Positions 21,960-34,200 of a stretch of DNA of 64,000 nucleotides are shown in pieces (the stretch's first letter is position 1; the number at the start of each line of letters is the position of its first letter). Position numbers and translations under genes: made by a program. This DNA is from Hydrangea macrophylla. Its lineage: Eukaryota; Streptophyta; Magnoliopsida; Cornales; Hydrangeaceae. Below the pieces are notes generated by a model that worked only from the letters and a program-made list of their open reading frames with translations, ran no database searches and was not told where the DNA came from. The stretch spans positions 51,897,033-51,961,032 of the forward strand of contig CM066987.1 in the NCBI GenBank assembly GCA_033977485.1, written 5' to 3'.

Positions 21960-22470
21960 ATGTGTAGGAGTGTGTTTCGGCCGGAACGGATCAGAATATC
22001 CTCTTTCGGAAAAAAATTCAAAAATGTCAGAAATTAAATAGGTGTTTTAATTTCCATTCCGATTTTTTCGGAATTTCATTTTCCTTTCCGATTTCGGAAT
22101 TTCAAAATTTTTGGAATTTTTTCAGATTTTTTAGAATTGGAATCGAAAATTTTCATAATTTTTGGAATTTTCGGAATACAAATTCTATTGAAAGGGCAAG
22201 TCATGCTTTTATAAAGAGTCCCCCACTCTCTCATTTCTATTCTTATTCGATGTAGGACAAACATGTCCACATTCTTCTAAATTTTTGAAAAATATTCGGA
22301 TTTTTTCGAAAATATTTTCAAAAAACATATTTTCGGAATATTTTCAGAATTTTTGGAATTCTCAAAATAATTCTAATTTTTATTTTGAAGTTTTTGGAAT
22401 TTAGATTCAATTTTTGGTGTCAAATTCGGAATTTTTTTAATCGAAATCGGTCAGAATCGAAATTTTCATT
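21960..22470. repeat. Degenerate GGAATTTT/CGGAAT repeat stretch
   Basis: Over about 500 bp the text is built from variants of TCGGAATTTTTGGAATTTTC and their reverse complements, with no fixed period. No gene is seen. It lies immediately left of the MULE at 22480. Confidence 0.65.
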
Positions 22471-22479
22471 CCAAATGAC

Positions 22480-22652
22480 GAGAAAATATTGGCTATAACG
22501 GTGATGCCATGTCACCAATCTTACATGGTGTCACAAGCCAATCACTTGCTCTGAGTGTTTCAAAGTGGCATCTGAGTCATTTAATTGCCACCTCATCAGT
22601 TACACTAACAGAGGAGAGTTAACTTAGCGTCGTTAGCAACACAGTTTAGACG
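22480..22652 (+). repeat. FAR1-type MULE left terminal inverted repeat
   Basis: About 173 bp matching the inverted right end at 40852-41024, including GGTGATGCCATGTCACC and CAGTTACACTAACAGAGG. Confidence 0.88.
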
Positions 22653-23463
22653 TCAATCTCGCCTTCCAAAATTTTTTGCCAATTTTTCTCTCTCTTCCCT
22701 TTTCTCCATCACCACGTTTCACCATCACCACACCAAAACCTGATAGTGCAAGGCCACACGCATCGGAGCACTGTAGATGATCGTCTGTGTCCATAGTCAT
22801 CATCGGATCTACCTTTTGCATCCTTATTCGGTGGGCATTCTATAATATTAGTTTTAGATTCCATTAGCCTTTTGTATTGACTAATAATTTAATCGTATAC
22901 TGACTAGTTGTAGGTTATTATTATAAATTGTATTGATTTTTTTATGTTGTGAATCATATAATGAAAATTGTATCGCACATGTGACCAATGATCACTGTCA
23001 CTGCATATGGTTCAAATGTTCAGCCATTTGGAAGCCAAATTTGGGATTTTAGTTTGGGAATTAAGCATATATATCATTATCTTTTATTTTTTCCTCATAA
23101 TTTGTTTTTCTCTACTTTTTTTTTGGAGGGACTATGATAATCTGACCATATTTGGCAAAGAGTAATGCTATGCTTCCCAAATTTCTATCCCAAAAGTGCT
23201 TTCCAAATGAGCTTGTTTCTCAATAAATTGTATTCATCTAAGATCAATTGTTGCTTAATGTAGATACCAATTTTTATTTCAAACCCAAACTAAGAGATGT
23301 CATCCGTTGATTTACTCAATAATGAAATAGTTGAATCTGATCAAATCTTTTCAAGTGGGAATAACATTGCGGGTAATTCTTAGTGCTACTTACAATCTTG
23401 AAAATGCTATACCAGCATTATACGTTGTAACATTTTCTTATTATTAATTTCATTCAAACTTGT
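22653..23463 (+). promoter_or_regulatory. Subterminal and promoter region of the MULE, possible first exon
   Basis: Between the inverted repeat and the transposase ATG. A short frame from an ATG at 23297 runs 25 codons (MSSVDLLNNEIVESDQ...) to a GTAATT donor-like site at 23373. This could be an extra 5' exon, but its phase does not join cleanly with the acceptor-like AACAG at 23474, so it is not adopted. No other gene is seen. Confidence 0.35.
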
Positions 23464-24824
23464 ATGATTAACAGTACTAGTGTTGATGATAATGAAGATG
23501 ATGGGCTTAAAATTGGAATGAAAGTTCATAGTGAAGATGAAGCGTATAAACTCTATTGCGAATATGCTATACGGAAGGGATTTAATGTTCAAAAAAGGAA
23601 CACATGTCGTGGACAAGATGGAAATATTCGACAGAGAGAATATTTGTGTTCCAATGCGGGACATTTTGATGGTGATTCATCTGAACCAAAAAAGATTAGA
23701 AGATTGGTGAGACGAACCGGTTGTAATGCCTTTATTCGATTTAGAATAGCAGATGGAGTTTGGGAGATAAGTCATTATAATAAAGAGCATAACCATGAGT
23801 TTGTTGCAGTAGACGAAGTGCATTTTTTAAAAGTAAATAGAAATATAGATGCTACAAATGCAAATGTTATAAGCTCCATGGTAGATGCAGGAATTGGAAG
23901 GACAAAGACATACTCATATTTGTCGAAAGAAGTAGGTGTTGCTGATAATGTTGGTTTTACAAAGCGAGACTGTCAAAATTTTATTAATAAAAAGAAAATG
24001 AACTTGATTGAAAAAGGAGATGCTCAAAGTGTGATGACTTACTTTAAGCATTGCCTAGCTGAAGACCCCATGTTTTTTCACCGTGAAGAATTGGATGAGG
24101 ATGGTCGACTTGCAAATTTCTTTTGGAGGGATGGAAGATCGAAATTGGATTATGATTGCTTTAGTGATGTTGTGGTATTTGTTAGCACATATCGAACAAA
24201 CAGGTATAATATTATTTTTGCACCTTTCATAGGTATCAATAATCATAGGAAGAATATATTTTTTGCTTGTGCATTCCTTTTAGATGAGACTACTGATACA
24301 TTCATTTGGTTGTTCGAGACTTTCCTCAAAGCAATGGGAAATCAACAACCAAAGACTATATTCACTGATCAGTGCCAAGCAATGGCAAATGCTATTAAGA
24401 AAGTGTTCTCAAAAATATGTCATCGTCTTTGTTCATGGCACATTTCAAAAAATGAAACACAAAAAATTGGGAGCTTGTATGCAAATTTTGAATTCAAGAG
24501 TTTATTTAATAAATGTTTATATGATTATAGTACAGAAACTGAATTCGATTCGACATGGGGTGATATGATTGAGAGGTTTAATCTTACTGACAACAAATGG
24601 CTAAAGACACTTTATGGACTTAGAGAAAAGTGGTGTCCTGCTTTTAGTCTAGGCATTTTCACTGCTCTCATGAAATCCACTCAAAGAAGTGAAAGCCTGA
24701 ATAGCATTCTTCATAAAATGTCATGTAAGACTATGAACTTAACAGAGTTTGTGCATCATTATGAGGAACAATGTGAGAAGATGCAACTTGAGGAAAAACA
24801 TGAAGATTTTCGTTGCAAACATGG

Positions 24825-27800
24825 TGTAGACACCCCATTTTATCGGCTATCAGATTTAGGAGACCCATAGCATGGTGGTTCACAATGATCGAAAAAGACT
24901 AAAAAAGACTCTTGGAAGTTAGCTATATTTCTCAAAATGCTCAGAATGACCAAAATGCCCCTGAAAGCCCGAAAACTCCCAGATTTGGTCCAAAAGTTCT
25001 GAAAACATGCTATGCTGTAAGAAAAGTAAAAAAATGAGTTTTTAAGTAAAATTAGATGAAATCGTCAGCTCCCAGAGACCCCCGAAAGTCCCGGAAGTTC
25101 CCGGAAAGTCCCCGTTGACCGGTTTGACCAAGTTTGACCAAGTTTGACCGAAAACGTCCAAATTAGTCGGAATCATTCTAGATCATGTGGAAAGTATTAA
25201 AATGAGTTTTAAAAGAAAATTGAGCGAAAACGTCGGCTCTTGGGACCTCCCAGAGGTTTCCAGAACTTCTCGGGAATCCCAGGTTTGACCAGTTTGACCA
25301 AAATTTGACTTTAGAACAGGAGCGCCATAACAATTTTCAAATATTTTTCATGGATACTAGAGGTCAATAGCTTTCCATCAGTATATTGCACATAATTTTT
25401 GGATTTAAAACGAGTTTATTGTGAATTTCCGAAGGCGAAAAAGGCGATCAAATCGGCTTTTATCGCAAATACCGCAAAACTTTTCAAAGTGACCTAACCC
25501 CAAATTATTTTTTATGTAAAATAGACTCCATTACCTTTCCAACGGTATATCACAACCTCAATTTGGAGTTCATATGCATTTTTTGTGAATTTTGGACGAA
25601 ATAGGGCCTTTTAGCGAATACCGGAACCTCTGGGGGCCTAAATACAATTATCTGGACGAAGGAGGAGCAGTGCCGCCGCGGCACTGACCCACTGCCGCCG
25701 CGGCACAGGCCCAGTGCTGCCGCGGCACTCTCCCCTAGAACAGTCCACTTTTGTAATTTATTTTGGGGGTCCAATTTGATATATTAGAAATCAAAACGAC
25801 GTAGTTTTGGTTCCCAGCTTATTTTGGACCAATGGGAGACCTTTTTATACTTTTTAAAATCCCATTTACCACCCCTCATTTGCCTATAAAAGAAGTCATT
25901 TACTTCCATTTAGAGGAGAGACATGGAAGCTTAGAGAGAGCTTAGGAAGAAATTCTAGAGAAATATAGAGAGAGAAAGAGAAGAAGCAATCTTCTTCTTC
26001 TATTTTCATCCATCAAAGTGAGTTTTCTTTTTACTTGAGTTTGCTATCAAAACTTCAATCATCCAAACATTTCTTTCAACCATCATTCTTGAGCATCCAT
26101 GAGATAGGAAGCTACTTCCATGTCCAAATGTCACCATATATGAGTGAAACACCAAGCTACAAGTCCAATATCTCAATGATTATCAACTATTGATTGCTAT
26201 TTGAATGCTTGTTTACTTTGATGTTCATCTCTCTCTTAACCTCATTTCTTTTTTACTTTTATTTGATTATTTAGTTGTTCATCATCATCTAGATGACATG
26301 TTGTTTGAGGAGAGTGAATCCTTATGGATAGTAGCTCTTGACCTTAAAGACATGTTTGATGGATGATGATTCTACCTTCAATACATTCATATGTATTCTT
26401 GAAGTCATATTCTCAAACAAAACTATGTTTGTGCAAGTAATATTGGGAGTTCTTTGATGATTCAAGGTTGGATGAGGTTCTAAGTGGTCACATGGTCATC
26501 TCAAGAGTTTAAGTTCATGCTTTGAACATCTATTTCAAAACCCCCAATCAAGAACTCAAACTCTATTTCAAAACCCAAATCCATTTTCTTCAAGAATGAT
26601 CCAAAACAGTGAGCTGTTCAGATTCAAAGATTTGTTTTGAATTAAATACTTGAGTTATGATGATGAAACCACTTGGAAAATCTTCCTAAGACATCATAGG
26701 TTGTCTCCAATTTTTCCCATCAATTATAGAGATGTGAAAGTATTATTTTTGGATGTGAGAAGTTCATATTCATAATCTGCATTTGCTCTCACAGCATCTA
26801 GGCTGACTTTCAACTTATTTCACAGAAAACTTTTCCAAAATGGGTGGTCCTAACTTATTTTTTACTTTAACTTCAACGTCTTATGGAACTTTCTGTATAA
26901 TATGGGCCTCTAGATCTTTTGTTTTCATTTTCTAAGATTTTCTAACATTTCAGTCGACAGTACGAACTCTGTTTCTGAGTAACCTCCATTGGTTATATGA
27001 TTTCTCTCAATCTGTGATAGTTATTGAAGATTGGCTTTTTGTGTTGTGTTCTAGACACAATAAGGAAGATCTCTATAAAATCATGCATTGAAAACATTCC
27101 TAACCCCTCTTTTCAATTTTCAAAAGATCATGTTACTGTTCTGTCCACTATTCACAGCAAGCACATTTTTACTTTCCCCCTTTGATTTGATGCTTATATG
27201 CACTCCAAATTAGTTCATATCTTAGGAAGTAGTTCATACTACATTTGTACATATCCCATGATGATTTCATTTATCCATTCATACACATTCTAGATTTCTA
27301 AGTCATTCTAGGAATCCATGAACACAAGGCACACTACAACCTTAGCACATTCTAGATACATACATTGCATCCATGCAAAGATTTGGGGCTTTCGTGACTC
27401 CTAATCTAAGAAGATTATAAGGAATGATCATGATCACACGTTCATGCTTCCCCTCGATCTGATCCTCCTTTCTCATCCGTCCCGGGGATTGAGAGATCTT
27501 CTTTTCTCAAAGAATAACATGCATCATACTAGCTTGCTAAGCATATTTTGATTTCTTTGATTATTTGTTTCAAGAACAATTCATGTCCCCTTAGATTAGG
27601 AAAACTTTATTACTTGATATGTGATTAGACGATTTTTCCTAGGTTTATTCGTGTGATCTTTCACTTTGCATTGTGTGATACTTGGCTTAGATCTTATGAA
27701 TGATATTTTATCTTTAGATCTTCCATTTCAAGTTTCTTATGGGATGTAATATACCTATCATAAGTATTAATTGTCGAACCATGCATAGTATAAGATGATT

Positions 27801-28084
27801 ATTTGGATGCTAATTGAGTCCCGTCGAAAGACGGGGCGAGTTGAGGGTATTTTAGTCGCGACAAAGGCTCCTTCCTCTCTCCTACCAAAACCCCGAGCCA
27901 AGTTCTTTGGTTATGAAGGGCCGGTGCCCTTTATCCATTTGGGTGAGTCAAAATTAGGTTTCTTGGTTCCTTAAAGACCAAGTGGCGACTCTGTATCTGT
28001 TTTCAACAGACCATTTTCTTTCTTTGATCCAAATCAAATTTCAATTTCAAAACAACAAAAGAGGTGGAACGTCGCGTGTCCACA
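24825..28084 (+). mobile_element. Solo LTR, large Gypsy type, 3260 bp
   Basis: It starts TGTAGACACCCC and ends GTGTCCACA, flanked by a perfect duplication CATGG (24820-24824 and 28085-28089) in the FAR1-like exon. TATAAAA at 25885-25891 is the likely promoter; a GCCGCCGCGGCAC array lies about 160 bp upstream. Near the 3' end are CGTCGAAAGACGGGGCGAG and AAGTGGCGACTC, shared in style with the solo LTR at 42840-46023. These features suggest a long-LTR Ty3/Gypsy lineage (perhaps Tat/Ogre), but without internal sequence the lineage is uncertain. No gene lies inside. Confidence 0.88.
25669..25728. repeat. GC palindrome array (CAGTGCCGCCGCGGCAC)
   Basis: Three copies of CAGTGCCGCCGCGGCAC or one-base variants, separated by TGACC and AGGCC spacers. 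CCGCGG is at the centre and GTGC/GCAC at the arms. It stands about 160 bp upstream of a TATA box in an otherwise AT-rich LTR. Confidence 0.85.
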
Positions 28085-29564
28085 CATGGTACAGTACAAA
28101 TTCATGTGAAAGGTAGTAAAATATTGGTACAAGCCGCTGATGTTTACACAATTAGTATACACTATCTTTTTTCTACTGAGTTTGTCTCGAGTTTAACTCT
28201 CCACCTAGAACAAGTTTCCAATGTCGATACACATTATACTTATCATCTCTTCGAAGAAAGTTGCAATAGGTATCACATTGTGAAATTCGATTCCTCTAGT
28301 TGCAACATTGTGTGTTCTTATAAGATGTTTGAATCATTGGGTTGGTTGTGTCATCATGCACTTAAGGTATTGAATATGTGGTGTATTACAAAGATACATT
28401 CTAGATGGACAAAACATGTAAAAAAAAAAAAAGGAAAGCTTGTTCATCAACACGGAGAAACTTTCGTGAAGAAAAAATCACCATTCGTAGTACAGAGAAA
28501 TAACTTGATGCAACATGCCTATCGTATTATCAATCATTTGGTCATGACTGCTGAAGGAAAACGTGTGGCAAAAAAGAAACTTGCTGAACTATGGGAGGAA
28601 GCTAAAAAGCTAATGGAATTTGGTGATCTAAATAAAGATAATCATGACTTACTTTGTGCTAAGTCATCTCTTGGAACTTCAAGTGATCATGTTTCTGTTG
28701 ATGATGTGGTAGTATTAAATCCCCCACGTGTGAGGGAAAAAGGAGTAACAAATGCTCGGGTAAAAAGTTGCTTGGAAAAGAAAAGACGTAAGCATAAAAA
28801 TGCTATCCAAGTTTTAAAGCCTAATCACATTGAAACTGATAAGAAATTTACATACATATGTTATTCCTTTCTTTTCCTATAATAATGTTGAATAATCACT
28901 GTCACGCCCCGGAGCAGCATAAATAGAGAAAAATAAATTTCCTTTATGGGTCCATAAGGAATGACAGGTGAAAGTCACTAATAATCCACACCACGCAATA
29001 CTAGTCCAAAAAGACAACAGTAAACAACTGAGAATAACACACAGTGCTAACTATTACAAAATATCAGAGTATGGTCCACAGGATCACAACAGGTCTGAAG
29101 ACAACAAATGCCCAAGTACCCGCTAACAAAAGGTTTAACAGAACAACCGAAAAGAAATCTAACTATAACATCTTCAGTCTTCAACTGGCATAAGGATAAT
29201 CCTCCCTGGCGTAACCATCATCGGTGGAGCCCTCCTCTGGATAATAGTCATCAGTGTACTGGTCATTACCTGTAGAATAAGGGGCAGGATATTCTGGACG
29301 GGGAAAGTCCAGGCAATAAAAGGTCGTCAGCTTACTGAGAGCTGAGTGAGCATAAACTAACGAGGTACCAATTATCTGAAGTAAACACGAGCTTATGAAA
29401 ATACGAGTTAACATCTTATTATAAGGATAACATTATCTTGTTCCTCTATTCATTCTTGTAAACCGACCCTTATCGTCTTGTTACTCAAATACCGAACTCA
29501 ACAGACTCTGATTTCCATGAACAGACTCAATCGTTTAACTCTAGGGATACACCCTTATTCTGTC

Positions 29565-29885
29565 CATCGCTTTTAAGAGCAATATATCCTGCTCACCGCA
29601 TGTCATGGACTCCACGTCAGTCTGTCCCCAGCTTTTAAGAACAATGGTCCTGTTCACCGCATTTCAGGGATATAACGTTTCGAACAAGGCATATCAATCT
29701 ATTGCCACGACTCAACGTCATCTACTAGTGATCCCAGCTCACCGCTTTTAAGAACAATGGTCCTGTTCACCGCTTTTAAGAGCATATCATAGATCATCCA
29801 GTCTATCTTAAGACTTCTTGGTCCAGCTCACCGCTTTTAAGAACCATGTATCCGGTTCACCGCTTTTAAGAGCATATCATGACCA
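29565..29885. repeat. CACCGCTTTTAAGA sub-repeats in the LTR
   Basis: Six or more interspersed copies of CACCGCTTTTAAGAAC/GAGC, several followed by AATGGTCCTGTT. The same set occurs in the other LTR near 37950-38270. A different sub-repeat set lies at the equivalent place in the solo LTR at 56792-59728. Confidence 0.75.
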
Positions 29886-30189
29886 ATCGTCCATCCACGT
29901 ACCATTCCCAGAACTTACCAAACCTACTTACGTTCCATTCTAACATCGACACATGACAATTCCCAATGTGGCCTGACTACTCGGATTAAAAGAAAACGGA
30001 CATCAAATTATATCAGAACAACACGTCACCCACGTCTTCATATTACTTTTTATTCATTATCCATAAATCTTTGGTGTCACATTACTCCTGTCTACCCCAT
30101 AGTCGCATAATGGAAATTCCGAATCAGAAATCGAACAACTAAACCTCTTATAAAATAAATAGGCAAAGGAAACCGTGTTCTGATCATGT

Positions 30190-30388
30190 CAATCGATTGG
30201 GACTAAGTTCAATCGATTGGTATCAAAATCATGTCAATCGATTGAGAACATGTCAATCGATTGGTATCTGAAAAGTGTCAATCGATTGAAATCCTATTTA
30301 ATCGATTGGGATGTCAATCGATTGGAATCCTATTCAATCGATTGGGATACAACTGATGTCAATCGATTGAGATTATGTCAATCGATTG
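30190..30388. repeat. CAATCGATTG array, cluster A (10 copies)
   Basis: Nine perfect copies of the 10-bp palindrome and one TAATCGATTG variant, starting at about 20-26 bp intervals, often as TGTCAATCGATTGG. It is duplicated in the other LTR at about 38577-38775. Confidence 0.92.
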
Positions 30389-30855
30389 GCACTACGTCTT
30401 CTCCAGCAGATTGTAAAAACAGCATATATAAACGTACACTACAAGCATTTAACCCACCTAAACTTCATAATAACTTATATAAACTTCATATAGAGGGACC
30501 AAGTGAGTTAGAACTCACTTTGGGTGCGTTTGGGTGTGTTCAAAGCTTGAAATCTCCAAGCTCTCTCTTTCCTCCTTCTTTCTTCTCTGTCCAGCCCTCT
30601 CTCTGTCTCTCCTTCTTCCTCCTTTCTTCTTCTTGTTCTTCTCTTCTTCAAGTTGCCAAGGTCAGTGTGTGTGTATATAGATATAGATATATAGATAGAT
30701 ATATGTATGTATATATCTCACAAGAGGTATGTCTCTCTCTCTCTCAAGGCTGCCAAAATGACCCAAGGCCATAAATATGGACGAGTATATATAGGGGTTA
30801 AGAGTGCCACACGTTTAAAGCTGAAGGAAAGAAGAAAACTTGTCTCAGGTTATGT

Positions 30856-31066
30856 CAATCGATTGGAACACAAGTCAATCAATTGGCAACAGATATTTGT
30901 AGTAAATCGATTAGAAACAATGTCAATCGATTGGAATAAATGGCAATCGATTGGGATAATGACACGTCATCACTTTTAGTCAGTTGAATGTCAATCGATT
31001 GGGATACTTATCAATCGATTGGTATCTAAAAAGTGTCAATCGATTGGGAAACTTATCAATCGATTG
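30856..31066. repeat. CAATCGATTG array, cluster B (9 copies)
   Basis: Seven perfect copies plus two single-base variants (CAATCAATTG at 30876; the copy near 30904). Both variants are perfect in the partner LTR (39245-39456), so they are recent point changes. The cluster lies roughly 60-280 bp upstream of the minus-strand TATA box. Confidence 0.9.
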
Positions 31067-31159
31067 GTATCAAAAATTACCAAAAGGAAGAGAAAGTTTA
31101 TACGAGTATAGAAATGAAATACCGGGTTTTATTAATATACCAAAATACAGGGTATTACA

Positions 31160-31175
31160 TCATCCACCACTCAAC
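31160..31175 (-). promoter_or_regulatory. Polypurine tract of the Tekay-like element
   Basis: Minus strand GTTGAGTGGTGGATGA directly before the 3' LTR start TGTAATACCC, where plus-strand DNA synthesis would be primed. Confidence 0.7.
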
Positions 31176-31211
31176 AAAAGATTTCGTCCTCAAAATCAAA
31201 AGCAACAAGGT

Positions 31212-34200
31212 TTAAAATAAAAACGAAAACTTCTCGCGCATCTCTGACTCTAGCTCCCACGAAGCTTCTCTTTCATCATGATGCTTCCACTGAATCTTGA
31301 CTAACGGAATCTCCTTGTTCCTGAGTTTCTTGATTCCTCGATCTAGAATACGAACAGGTCTTTCATTGAACGTAACGTCGCTGTTGACTTCGATATCCTC
31401 AAAGTTGATCTCATGCGCTGGGTTGTGAACACACTTCCTCAGCATACTGATGTGAAAAACGTTGTGCACTCCTGACATCTTTAGTGGCAACGCAAGGCGA
31501 TAAGCAACCTTCCCAACACACTCTAGAATTTCGAATGGTCCGATGAAATGTGGCGATAACTTGCCCCTTTTCTGACCAAATCTGACGATTCCTCGAACAG
31601 GTGAAACCTTGAGTAATACGTGATCTCCAACGGTAAACTCCAAGTCTTTGCGTCGCTTGTCAGCATAACTCTTGTATCTGGTCTGGGCTGTCTTCATCTT
31701 CTCACGTACGACTTGAATCTTCTCACTGGTTTCTCGTATCATCTCTGGTCCAAGAGGTTGACTATCTCCGACTTCGGTCCAACATAACGGCGATCGGAAA
31801 GGTCTTCCATATAAAGCTTCGAATGGCGCCATATCTATGCTCGAATGATAACTATTATTATAGGCGAACTCGATCAAAGGTAAGTGTATCTCCCAAGTAC
31901 TCTCAAAATCAATGACACAGGCTCGTAACATATCTTCCATCACTTGATTAATTCTTTCAGTCTGTCCATCTGTTTGTGGATGAAAAGCTGAACTCAAGTT
32001 CAATGTCGTTCCCATTGCTGTCTGGAGACTCTTCCAAAATTCTGCAGTAAAGCGCGAATCTCGGTCTGACACAATAGATACAGGCACTCCATGTAATCGT
32101 ACAATGTGTTGTAGATACATTCGGCTCAAACGTTCTACTGAATACGTCATGCTATAGGCAATAAAATGTGCCGTCTTAGTAAGTCGATCCATGATTACCC
32201 ATATAGCATCGTGATTCTGCTGTGACTTCGGCAATCCTACCACGAAATCCATGGTTATGTGTTCCCATTTCCATTGAGGAATAGGTAACGGCTGTAGAAG
32301 TCCAGGTGGTTTCTGATGTTCTGCCTTTACTTGTTTACAAGTAAGACACTGAGCTACATACTCAGCTACTTCTCTCTTCATTCCTTCGCACCAGAAATTT
32401 CTCTTCAAGTCCTTGTACATCTTCGTACTTCCGGGATGAATCGTCATCCGTGACTTATGAGCTTCATCCAATATGTCTTTTCGGAGATTTTCTTCATTAG
32501 GTACACAGAGTCTACCCTTACATCGTAAAGCTCCGTCTGTACTAATACTCCAGACTTCTGGTTCCTTGGCTGACATCTTGGCGAACCATAACTTCAAATC
32601 CTCTGATGTCTGTTGATCCTTTATGATACGACTGATCAAAGTCGGTTGTACCATAAGACATCCAAAATGTTGTCCTTTCATTGGCTCCACTGGCTGAAGA
32701 TCAAATTCAGCAATTTCTTCCAATGCTCTCCATTCTCTAATTAGTAATGCAGCGATCACTAGCCGAGGTTTACGGCTCAAAGCGTCTGCTACTACATTTG
32801 CTTTGCCGGGATGGTATTGCAAAGAAAAGTCATAGTCTTTGAGTAATTCCATCCACCTTCGTTGTCGCATATTCAACTCCTTTTGAGAGAACAAATACTT
32901 CAAGCTCTTATGATCGGAAAATAGATCAAACTTTTCTCCATAGAGATAGTGTCTCCAAATTTTCAATGCAAACACTATTGCTGCTAATTCCAGATCATGC
33001 GTAGGATAATTTTTCTCATGTACCTTCAATTGTCTTGATCCATATGCGATAACATTTCCATCTTGCATCAGCACACACCCGAGTCCTTGGTACGATGCAT
33101 CACTGTAGATCACATACTTTTCTCCACTCTTAGGTAATGCGAGTACTGGTGCAGAAGTCAATCTTTCTTTTAACTCCTGAAATGCACCCTCATGCTTGTC
33201 TGTCCATTTGTACTTCGTCTCCTTCCTTGTTAAATTCGTCAATGGTCCTGCTAACTTGGAGAACCCTTCTACGAATCTTCTGTAATATCCTGCTAAACCG
33301 AGGAAACTTCTGACTTCGGTCGCATTCGTCGGTCTGTTCCAGCTTAAGACTGCATCAATCTTAGATGAGTCTACCGAAATACCTTCTTGAGATATAACAT
33401 GTCCCAAGAATTTGACTTCCTGTAGCCAAAACTCACACTTGCTGAACTTTGCATACAACTTGCTATCTCGAAGTGTCTGCAAGGCAACTTGTAAATGCTC
33501 CTTGTGATCCTCTTCTGTCTTTGAGTAGATCAGTATATCATCAATGAACACAATAATGAATTTATCCAGATATAGTCTGAATACTCTATTCATCAAGTCC
33601 ATAAATACTGCTGGCGCATTTGTCAATCCAAAAGGCATAACTAGAAACTCGTAACGCCCGTATCTTGTCCTGAATGCAGTCTTCGATACATCCTCTGGTC
33701 GAACTAACAATTGGTGGTATCCTGAACGTAAATCGATCTTGGAAAAGATCCTAGATCCTTGTAACTGGTCAAATAGATCATCTATCCGAGGTAACGGATA
33801 TCTATTCTTAATCGTAACCTTGTTCAACTCCCTGTAGTCTATACAGAGTCGAAGTGTTCCGTCCTTCTTCTTTACAAACAGAACTGGTGCTCCCCAAGGC
33901 GACGTACTCGGACGAACAAATCCTAGATCCTCGAGTTCTTGAACTTGCTTCTTCAGTTCCAACATCTCGGTTGGTGCCATCCTATATGGAGTCTTAGAAA
34001 TAGGCAATGTACCAGGTACTAATTCCACGCAGAAGTCTATTTCTCTTTTCGGTGGAAGTCCTTTAATATCCTGAAATACATCTAGAAAGTCTCGTGTAAT
34101 AGGAATTTGATCCATCGTAAGCTCCGTACTCGTACTAATGATCGTAGCCAAACCACTCGTAAGAAACAGGTCGCTTGTCGATTGACACTGAAATATGATC

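Larger units (their letters stand above)
28900..31159 (-). repeat. Tekay-like 3' LTR, 2260 bp
   Basis: Contains two clusters of the CAATCGATTG palindrome (30190-30388 and 30856-31066), repeated CACCGCTTTTAAGAACAATG-type sub-repeats at 29565-29880, and TATA-like boxes on both strands (minus 30786-30793, plus 30476-30483). The plus-strand open frames (30217-30774, 30707-30979, 30984-31220) are shadows of the palindrome arrays. Confidence 0.92.

Noticed and set aside
23297..23372. Extra first exon of the FAR1-like transposase
   Set aside because: The donor phase does not match the nearest acceptor, so it was left as a possibility only.
25550..25774. 74-codon minus-strand ORF
   Set aside because: It lies inside the solo LTR across the GC palindrome array; no domain.
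30190..31066. CAATCGATTG arrays as a CRISPR-like array
   Set aside because: The repeat is only 10 bp, the spacing is 20-26 bp, spacers resemble each other in part, and both copies lie in plant LTRs.
30217..31220. Plus-strand ORFs with SIDW and VNRL repeats
   Set aside because: They are frames through the CAATCGATTG arrays in the LTR (also at 38603-39853); no domain, and both LTR copies show them.
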